Of a stretch of 10,836 nucleotides of DNA, positions 1 to 4,516 are shown one piece after another (the first letter of the stretch is position 1; the number at the start of each line of letters is the position of its first letter). The stretch lies in contig DASTWM010000568.1 in NCBI GenBank assembly GCA_035765855.1, positions 1 to 10,836 on the forward strand, read 5' to 3'. The DNA comes from DASTWM01 sp035765855. Lineage in GTDB: Bacteria; Chloroflexota; Chloroflexia; Chloroflexales; Roseiflexaceae. Made by a program: the position numbers and the translations under genes. Under the pieces are notes generated by a model that worked only from the letters and a program-made list of their open reading frames with translations, searched no databases and was not told the DNA's origin.

Positions 1-932
1 GAAAGCAGCGTCGCCGCGCGGCCTTTCTTCATCTGAATCGGCGTTTGCCACACGTCCAGCGCGCCCAGCGCGAGCAGTTGCTCCACTACGTAAGCCACCT
101 GCTCGGCGGGCTGATCGTCAATGTTGGTTTCCAGCAAGACCGGAGACGAGGAGCGGGGGAGAGCGTTATCTGTGTTCTGTTCGGTCTTCCTGTCTCCCTG
201 TCCCCCTGTCTCCCTGTCCGTCGTCCCCACCCACACCCGCAGCGCATTTGGCCGTTCCAGATCGCGCCCGCCAAGCCCGTAGCCGACCAGCTCCAGGCGC
301 ATGGCGGGCTGCCGGAAGGTCGCCAGCGCCGCCAGCAGCGCCGCGCCGGTCGGCGTGACAAGCTCGAATGGCGTCTCGTCGGCCATGATCGGCGCGCCAG
401 CGGCAGCCAGCAGGTTGAGCGTGGCCGGGGCGGGCAGCGGCAGCATGCCGTGGGCCGCGCGCACCCAGCCACTGCCCAGCGGCAGCGCCGAGGCGTACAC
501 CGCCTCGATGCCAAGCAGATCCAGCCCGGCCACCACGCCGACGATGTCCACAATTGCGTCGAGCGCGCCCACCTCATGGAAATGCACCTGGTCGGGCGAC
601 ATGCCATGTACCTGCCCCTCGGCTTCGGCCAGGCGCGTGAACACATCGAGACTCTGCGCCTTGACGCGCGGCGCGAGCGCGCTGTTCTCGATGATCGTCC
701 GCACATCCGATAAATGGCGATGAGTCGGCTGTTCCGGCGCGTGGACCAGCGCGCGCGTCCCGGCCAGATAGCCGCGCATGCCGCGCTCGGCGTCGATCTG
801 CCAGCCCTCTACATTCAACTTTGCCAACTCAGCGCGCAGGTCGTCTAAGGTCAGCCCGGCATCCAGCAGCGCGCCGAGCGCCATGTCGCCGCTGATGCCG
901 GAAAAGCAATCGAAATAGATAATGTGAGGCAT
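1..932 (-). CDS. larC: LarC, nickel-pincer cofactor nickel insertion protein (C-terminus beyond window edge)
   Basis: LarC inserts nickel, with CTP, into the pyridinium bis-thiocarboxylate mononucleotide to complete the nickel-pincer nucleotide cofactor, which is used for example by lactate racemase LarA. My minus-strand translation gives 310 uninterrupted codons. It begins MPHIIYFDCFSGISGDMALG, the family's N-terminal hallmark, and has VHFHEVGALDAIVDIVG near residues 118-134, also a LarC signature. The start ATG (930-932) has an AAGGAG ribosome site 6 bases upstream. The family usually runs to about 400 residues, so roughly the last quarter is lost at the left edge. Residues 237-264 are an odd Thr/Gly/Asp/Arg-rich stretch encoded by a tandem repeat. 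They interrupt the family sequence between the ALRVWVG segment and LLETNIDD without breaking the frame. No larA, larB or larE is visible. The gene is divergent from the Trp operon. The identity is firm; activity despite the insertion is an assumption. Confidence 0.93.
   Translation of the reverse strand, partial: MPHIIYFDCFSGISGDMALGALLDAGLTLDDLRAELAKLNVEGWQIDAERGMRGYLAGTRALVHAPEQPTHRHLSDVRTIIENSALAPRVKAQSLDVFTRLAEAEGQVHGMSPDQVHFHEVGALDAIVDIVGVVAGLDLLGIEAVYASALPLGSGWVRAAHGMLPLPAPATLNLLAAAGAPIMADETPFELVTPTGAALLAALATFRQPAMRLELVGYGLGGRDLERPNALRVWVGTTDRETGGQGDRKTEQNTDNALPRSSSPVLLETNIDDQPAEQVAYVVEQLLALGALDVWQTPIQMKKGRAATLL
146..221. repeat. Low-complexity repeat phrase inside larC
   Basis: A 14-base unit, CCTGTCTCCCTGTC on the plus strand, occurs twice with a 2-base spacer (189-202 and 205-218). 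It continues into a less regular C/T-biased tract. The segment keeps the larC frame open and encodes a hydrophilic peptide (residues 237-264) that does not resemble the conserved LarC sequence on either side. It looks like one of the short repeat phrases found elsewhere in this window. The outer limits are approximate, set by where recognisable LarC sequence resumes. Confidence 0.65.
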
Positions 933-938
933 GGAAGG

Positions 939-944
939 CTCCTT
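939..944 (-). promoter_or_regulatory. Ribosome binding site of larC
   Basis: On the minus strand this reads AAGGAG, six bases before the ATG at 930-932. It fixes the larC start. Confidence 0.8.
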
Positions 945-961
945 CAAGAACAACGTGTAAT

Positions 962-1016
962 GAACAAAGAACAAACTATCTTATCATCATTTGCTCTTTT
1001 CCTTTGTTCTTTGTTC
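962..1016. repeat. Inverted repeat in the larC / Trp-operon divergent gap
   Basis: GAACAAAGAACAAA (962-975) is perfectly mirrored by TTTGTTCTTTGTTC (1003-1016), a 14-bp stem with a 27-base loop. The stem is A/T-rich and no T-run follows, so it does not look like an intrinsic terminator. The same word recurs as an inverted pair between trpS and trpE. The gap between larC and the Trp promoter (933-1036) otherwise holds only the larC ribosome site. I could not assign a convincing larC promoter. Confidence 0.7.
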
Positions 1017-1036
1017 TTCTTAAATCAAAAGTCTGA

Positions 1037-1064
1037 TTGACAGCCGCGCGCTCCGTGGTATACT
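1037..1064 (+). promoter_or_regulatory. Sigma70-type promoter of the Trp operon
   Basis: A perfect -35 box, TTGACA (1037-1042), is followed after 16 bases by TATACT (1059-1064), a near-consensus -10 box. Transcription would start near 1071, just before the T-box stem I. This is the best promoter match I noticed in the window, and it points at the T-box leader and trpB2. Confidence 0.8.
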
Positions 1065-1199
1065 TCTCAGCAGAGAAACAACAAACGACCGTGAACAGGA
1101 CGAGTATGCGCGTTGATGGTTGCTCAGAGAGCCGGCGGCAGGTGTGAAGCCGGTGCAAATACAAGCGCAGAATGGCCCTGGGAGTCGCAGAGCGAACGA

Positions 1200-1275
1200 A
1201 TTGCAGATTGTAAATTGCAGATTGCAGATTAGTTAATCGTGGCAAATCTGCAATCAAAAATCGAAAGTCTGCAAT
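1200..1275. repeat. Repeat phrase inside the T-box leader
   Basis: ATTGCAGATT occurs at 1200-1209, 1214-1223 and 1221-1230. Its reverse complement is at 1245-1254, and a partial copy, TCTGCAAT, is at 1268-1275. Bases 1220-1230 and 1245-1255 form an 11-bp stem with a 14-base loop. The block lies between the stem I region and the stem III/antiterminator region, and is much more A/T-rich than its surroundings. It resembles the other repeat phrases of this window and is not a T-box element I recognise. Confidence 0.75.
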
Positions 1276-1410
1276 CCTAATAGTAGCTGCCGGAGACGCC
1301 ACCGTTATCTGGGCGCAGGGTATTCGACGCCGTAATGCGTCACGTACCTGGTGAGTGCGCTGGTCTGCAAAGGCTGGCGAACGAGGGTGGCACCGCGAGA
1401 TGCTTTTTCA

Positions 1411-1446
1411 AGCCTTTCGTCCCTTTCTGGGATGGAAGGCTTTTTT
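1411..1446 (+). terminator. T-box intrinsic terminator
   Basis: A 13-bp stem (1411-1423 with 1429-1441, two G-U pairs) closes a 5-base loop and is followed by six T residues (1441-1446). Its 5' arm contains the CGTCCC needed for the antiterminator, which is the usual mutually exclusive T-box arrangement. Without uncharged tRNA, transcription should stop here before trpB2. Confidence 0.9.
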
Positions 1447-1457
1447 GATTCTATCGT

Positions 1458-1515
1458 GTGATGCTTGATACGCGATGCTTGATGCATCAGAGCAGGTTCA
1501 AGCATCACGTATCAA
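1458..1515. repeat. Inverted repeat phrase between T-box terminator and trpB2
   Basis: GTGATGCTTGA (1458-1468) is the exact reverse complement of 1498-1508. GATGCTTGAT is repeated nearby at 1474-1483, and CTTGATACG (1464-1472) is mirrored by CGTATCAAG (1507-1515). The block lies in the 5' untranslated region after the terminator and just before the trpB2 ribosome site. Because it is downstream of the attenuation point it is probably not part of the tRNA sensor. It belongs to the same class of short wordy repeats seen elsewhere here. Confidence 0.7.
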
Positions 1516-1524
1516 GTGTCAGCC

Positions 1525-1530
1525 AGGAGG
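1525..1530 (+). promoter_or_regulatory. Ribosome binding site of trpB2
   Basis: AGGAGG is a perfect Shine-Dalgarno core six bases before the ATG at 1537. It selects that start over the in-frame GTG at 1516. Confidence 0.85.
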
Positions 1531-1536
1531 ACGACC

Positions 1537-2895
1537 ATGGACACCGTCAAGTATGTGCTTTCCGAAGACCAAATGCCGACCGCGTGGTACAACATTCAGG
1601 CCGACCTGCCCGTGCCGCTGCCGCCGCCGCTGCATCCCGGCACTGGCCAGCCAATCGGGCCGGACGACCTTGCGCCGCTGTTTCCCATGGCGCTGATCAT
1701 GCAGGAGGTCAGCACCGAGCGGACGATTGACATTCCCGAGGAAGTGCAGGCGGTTTATCGTCAGTGGCGGCCCACGCCGCTGTACCGCGCCCGGCGGCTG
1801 GAAAAGGCGCTCGACACACCAGCCAAAATTTATTACAAGTACGAAGGCGTCAGTCCGGCTGGCTCGCACAAGCCGAACACCGCCATTCCGCAGGCGTATT
1901 ACAACAAGCAAGAAGGCGTCAAGCGGCTGATCACCGAGACCGGCGCGGGGCAATGGGGTTCGTCGCTGGCGCTGGCGGGCGCGTTCTTTGGCCTAGAGGT
2001 GCTGGTCTACATGGTCAAGGTCAGCTACAACCAGAAGCCCTACCGCCGCGCGCTCATGGAGACCTACGGCGCGCGCGTGGTCGCCAGCCCGAGCGAGGAG
2101 ACGCATGCTGGCCGCGCCATCCTGTCCGAGCATCCCGATTCGCCCGGCAGCCTGGGCATCGCGATCAGCGAGGCGGTGGAAATCGCCGCGCAAGACCCGG
2201 ACGCCAAGTACGCGCTCGGCAGCGTGCTGAACCATGTGCTGCTGCACCAGACCGTGATCGGCCTGGAAACCATGGAGCAGATGAGCATGGCGGGCGACCA
2301 GCCAGATGTTATCGTCGGCTGCACCGGCGGCGGCTCGAACTTCGCGGGGCTGGCCTTCCCGTACATTGGCGCGAAGCTGCGCGGCGAAAACGGCGTGCGC
2401 GTGGTCGCCGTCGAGCCAGCTGCATGTCCGAGCCTGACCAAAGGCCAGTACGCCTATGACTTTGGCGACACCGGCCATCTGACGCCGCTGGTCAAGATGC
2501 ACACGCTCGGCAGCACGTTCGGTCCGCCCGGATTCCATGCTGGTGGCCTGCGTTACCACGGCATGGCGCCGCTGGTCAGCCATTTGCTCGAACTCGGCCA
2601 GATCGAGGCCGTTGTCGCCCATCAACTTGACGCCTTTGCGGCGGGCATCCAGTTCGCTCGCTCCGAAGGCATCTTGCCCGCGCCGGAAGCCAACCATGCC
2701 GTTGCAGCCGCGATTCAGGAGGCGCTGCGTTGCAGGGAAGCGGGCGAAGAAAAGGTCATCCTGTTTAATCTGAGCGGTCATGGCCACTTCGACATGAGCG
2801 CGTACACAGATTATATGGCGGGCAAACTGCAAAATTACGAGTATCCGGCGGAAGAGATCGCCATGGCGCTGGCGGGCTTGCCGAGTGTTGGATAG
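1537..2895 (+). CDS. trpB: TrpB2-type tryptophan synthase beta subunit
   Basis: A 452-residue PLP enzyme that makes L-tryptophan from indole and serine (EC 4.2.1.20). It belongs to the TrpB2 class, which is longer than classical TrpB (about 400 residues). The PLP lysine is K112 in SPAGSHKPNTA. ETGAGQWGSSLALAG follows at residues 134-148, and the phosphate-binding glycine loop GCTGGGSNFAG lies at 261-271. The LTPLVKMHTLGSTFGPPGFH segment is typical of TrpB2. The ATG at 1537 is chosen because a perfect AGGAGG precedes it; an in-frame GTG at 1516 lies inside a repeat phrase. It is the first gene after the Trp T-box, so it should be induced by uncharged tRNA-Trp. No trpA is in the window. TrpB2 proteins often do not pair with TrpA as classical TrpB does, so this one may work as a free-standing indole-salvage or serine-coupled enzyme. 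That role is inferred. Confidence 0.93.
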   Translation: MDTVKYVLSEDQMPTAWYNIQADLPVPLPPPLHPGTGQPIGPDDLAPLFPMALIMQEVSTERTIDIPEEVQAVYRQWRPTPLYRARRLEKALDTPAKIYYKYEGVSPAGSHKPNTAIPQAYYNKQEGVKRLITETGAGQWGSSLALAGAFFGLEVLVYMVKVSYNQKPYRRALMETYGARVVASPSEETHAGRAILSEHPDSPGSLGIAISEAVEIAAQDPDAKYALGSVLNHVLLHQTVIGLETMEQMSMAGDQPDVIVGCTGGGSNFAGLAFPYIGAKLRGENGVRVVAVEPAACPSLTKGQYAYDFGDTGHLTPLVKMHTLGSTFGPPGFHAGGLRYHGMAPLVSHLLELGQIEAVVAHQLDAFAAGIQFARSEGILPAPEANHAVAAAIQEALRCREAGEEKVILFNLSGHGHFDMSAYTDYMAGKLQNYEYPAEEIAMALAGLPSVG

Positions 2896-2897
2896 GT

Positions 2898-2930
2898 AAA
2901 CCTGTCGGGGGAGCTAAACCCGACGGGTTT
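2898..2930. repeat. Inverted repeat between trpB2 and the tautomerase gene
   Basis: AAACCTGTCGGG (2898-2909) pairs with CCCGACGGGTTT (2919-2930) as a 12-bp stem with one G-U pair and a 9-base loop. No T-run follows, so a terminator is unlikely. It is a divergent relative of the AAACCTGACAGGTTT element at 3359-3391, which sits on the other side of the next gene. Confidence 0.7.
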
Positions 2931-2948
2931 GATCAGGAAAAAATCATC

Positions 2949-3338
2949 ATGTCACAGATCAAAATCTTCTCGACAAAAGAACATCTCGACGCGGCGCGCG
3001 CGCAAATCTCTGACGCAATCCATGCATGTGCCATGGAAGCGCTCGGCTTGCCGCCTGAAAAGCGTTTTCACCGCTTCTTCGCGCTCGACCCGCAGGACTT
3101 TGTGTATCCGCCCGACCGGTCGAGCAAGTACACGATCATCGAGGTCAGCATGTTCGAGGGCCGCTCGGTCGAGGCCAAGAAAGCATTCATGCGCGCCGTG
3201 TTCGACAAGCTCTGGCGCACTTGTGACATCGCGCCGCAGGACGTGGAGATCACGATCTTCGAGACGCCGCGCCACAACTGGGGCATTCGCGGCGCACCCG
3301 GCGATGAGCTGGCGCTGAATTATACGGTGGAAGTATAA
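2949..3338 (+). CDS. Tautomerase-like protein without an N-terminal proline
   Basis: A 129-residue protein resembling the 4-oxalocrotonate tautomerase superfamily, Tautomerase_2 type. These are small beta-alpha-beta proteins that shuttle protons using a free N-terminal proline. The match rests on the overall pattern: a short beta strand at the start (SQIKIF), a helix with HLDAARAQISDAIHACAMEALGLP, the central TIIEVSMFEGRSVEAKKAF (residues 62-80), a helix leading to CDIAPQDVEITIFE, and the tail near WGIRGAPGDELALNY. The sequence begins Met-Ser-Gln, so the catalytic Pro-1 of active family members is absent. Either this is not a tautomerase in the usual sense or its chemistry differs. A weak AGGAAA lies about 9 bases before the ATG. 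It lies 53 bases after trpB2 and before trpS, presumably in the same transcript. Its substrate is unknown. Confidence 0.75.
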   Translation: MSQIKIFSTKEHLDAARAQISDAIHACAMEALGLPPEKRFHRFFALDPQDFVYPPDRSSKYTIIEVSMFEGRSVEAKKAFMRAVFDKLWRTCDIAPQDVEITIFETPRHNWGIRGAPGDELALNYTVEV

Positions 3339-3358
3339 AATTTAATTTATAAACCGAT

Positions 3359-3391
3359 AAACCTGACAGGTTTGGCAAACCTGTCAGGTTT
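3359..3391. repeat. Perfect inverted repeat (AAACCTGACAGGTTT) before trpS
   Basis: AAACCTGACAGGTTT (3359-3373) and its exact complement (3377-3391) are separated by only three bases, giving a 15-bp hairpin. Each arm is itself nearly palindromic. Flanks are A/T-rich, but there is no real T-run on the plus strand after it, so termination would be weak at best. It may instead stabilise or process the mRNA between the tautomerase gene and trpS, or simply be a dispersed repeat. Confidence 0.8.
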
Positions 3392-3408
3392 AGAATAATA
3401 ATTAAAAT

Positions 3409-3414
3409 AAGGAG
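3409..3414 (+). promoter_or_regulatory. Ribosome binding site of trpS
   Basis: AAGGAG, eight bases before the ATG at 3423, supports this start. Confidence 0.8.
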
Positions 3415-3422
3415 TTCCTCCG

Positions 3423-4424
3423 ATGAAAAAGCGTATCCTTACCGGCGACCGCCCGACCGGTCGCCTGCACCTCGGCCACTACGTCGGCACGCTGGCGAAC
3501 CGCGTCAAGCTACAGGACGAGTACGACTGCTTCTTTCTGGTCGCCGACCTGCACATGCTGACGACCCGCACCGAGCTTGAGCGGCTGCGCCAGACCGGCG
3601 ACAACATCCGCGAAGTCGTCCTCAACAATCTGAGCGTCGGGATTGACCCGAACCGCAGCACCTATCTGTTGCAGTCGCTGGTGCCGCAGATTCCCGAGAT
3701 CGCGCTGATCTTCTCCATGCTCACGACCGTGCCACGGCTCCAGCGAGTTCCATCGCTCAAAGAGGTCATGCACGACCTGAACATCGAGCAGCCTTCCGCC
3801 GGTCTGCTGTTTTACCCGGTGTTGCAGGCCGCCGACATCCTATCTGTGCGCGCCAACCTTGTGCCGGTCGGCAAAGATCAGGCGTCGCACATCGAGGTGA
3901 CGCGCGAGATCGCCCGGCGTTTCAACAGCCTGTACGGCGATACGCTGCCGGAGCCGGACGCGCTGATCGGTGAAGTGCCGACGCTGGTTGGCATCGATGG
4001 GCAGGCCAAGATGAGCAAGAGCCTCGACAATGCGATCTATTTGTCCGACGACGCGAAAACGGTTGAGCAGAAGGTGCGCGGCATGTACACCGACCCGAAC
4101 CGCGTTCGCGCCGATATTCCGGGCCGTGTCGAGGGCAATCCGGTGTTCATTTACCATGACGCCTTCAACCCGAATGTGGACGAAGTCAACGATCTGAAGG
4201 AGCGCTACCAGCAGGGCAAGGTCGGCGATGTCGAGGTCAAGCGCAAGCTGGCGACGGCGATTAACAATTTCCTTGAGCCGATCCGTGAGCGCCGCGCCGA
4301 GTTAGAGCGCAACCCGCGCATCGTCGAGGAGGTGCTGCTGGCCGGCAGCGCCCGCGCCCGCCAGGAGGCCGACGAGACGCTGAGATCGATGAAGGACGCG
4401 ATGGGACTGAGTTATTTTAAGTAG
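3423..4424 (+). CDS. trpS: Tryptophanyl-tRNA synthetase
   Basis: A class I aminoacyl-tRNA synthetase of 333 residues, the normal length for bacterial TrpRS. It attaches tryptophan to tRNA-Trp in the cytoplasm. The start MKKRILTGDRPTGRLHLGHY has the TrpRS-type GDRPTG followed by the HIGH-motif variant HLGH (residues 16-19). The KMSKS loop is intact at 196-200. Between them lies the substrate-binding region with YPVLQAADIL (131-140) and VPVGKDQASHIE (148-159). The ATG at 3423 has AAGGAG eight bases upstream. Its position in a Trp T-box transcript makes sense, because uncharged tRNA-Trp would raise the enzyme that charges it. It is separated from trpE by 92 bases that hold an inverted repeat but no clear terminator. 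Confidence 0.97.
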   Translation: MKKRILTGDRPTGRLHLGHYVGTLANRVKLQDEYDCFFLVADLHMLTTRTELERLRQTGDNIREVVLNNLSVGIDPNRSTYLLQSLVPQIPEIALIFSMLTTVPRLQRVPSLKEVMHDLNIEQPSAGLLFYPVLQAADILSVRANLVPVGKDQASHIEVTREIARRFNSLYGDTLPEPDALIGEVPTLVGIDGQAKMSKSLDNAIYLSDDAKTVEQKVRGMYTDPNRVRADIPGRVEGNPVFIYHDAFNPNVDEVNDLKERYQQGKVGDVEVKRKLATAINNFLEPIRERRAELERNPRIVEEVLLAGSARARQEADETLRSMKDAMGLSYFK

Positions 4425-4433
4425 AACAAAAGA

Positions 4434-4505
4434 GAGAACAAAGAACCAACAGCACAGAACAATGTGTAAACCAGACTTGTTCTTTACGCTTGCTTCTTTG
4501 TTCTC
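4434..4505. repeat. Inverted repeat between trpS and trpE
   Basis: GAGAACAAAGAA (4434-4445) is exactly mirrored by TTCTTTGTTCTC (4494-4505), with a 48-base interval. The same GAACAAAGAAC word forms the inverted repeat at 962-1016 between larC and the Trp promoter. There is no T-run after the right arm, which ends just before the trpE ribosome site. Folding could affect trpE translation, but this is only a possibility. Confidence 0.65.
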
Positions 4506-4516
4506 ACGGAGGATAT

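Larger units (their letters stand above)
1071..1446 (+). ncRNA. T-box leader, tryptophan-specific (UGG specifier)
   Basis: This is a tRNA-sensing transcription-attenuation leader. The invariant T-box sequence AGGGTGGCACCGCG lies at 1384-1397. Its UGGC bulge (1388-1391) would pair with a tRNA ending GCCA, which fits the G discriminator typical of bacterial tRNA-Trp. Stem I features are present: AGTA (1103-1106), AGAGAG (1126-1131), and a 6-bp distal stem (1131-1136 with 1149-1154) enclosing GGTGTGAA. A GAA-TGG element (1170-1175) then places the specifier codon UGG at 1173-1175. A hairpin, GACGC/GCGTC flanked by GGTA/TACC, sits around 1319-1350. CGTCCC (1418-1423) can pair either with the T-box sequence (antiterminator) or in the terminator stem. 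Genes for Trp synthesis and charging follow directly, agreeing with UGG. The linker between stem I and the 3' half carries an inserted repeat phrase (1200-1275). The 5' end is estimated from the promoter. Confidence 0.92.

Noticed and set aside
1200..1275. CRISPR-like array
   Set aside because: Words are only 10 bases, overlap each other and have no regular spacers. No cas genes are present.
1516..1536. Upstream GTG start for trpB2, adding seven residues
   Set aside because: The ATG at 1537 has a perfect AGGAGG six bases upstream. The GTG lies at the edge of the repeat phrase and has no ribosome site.
1993..2832. 279-codon open frame on the minus strand
   Set aside because: It lies wholly within trpB2, whose PLP motifs are intact. 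It is a by-product of GC-rich codon use.
3359..3391. Intrinsic terminator between the tautomerase gene and trpS
   Set aside because: The hairpin is perfect, but the following sequence is TAGAATAATAATTAAAA without a T-run. It is kept as a repeat element.
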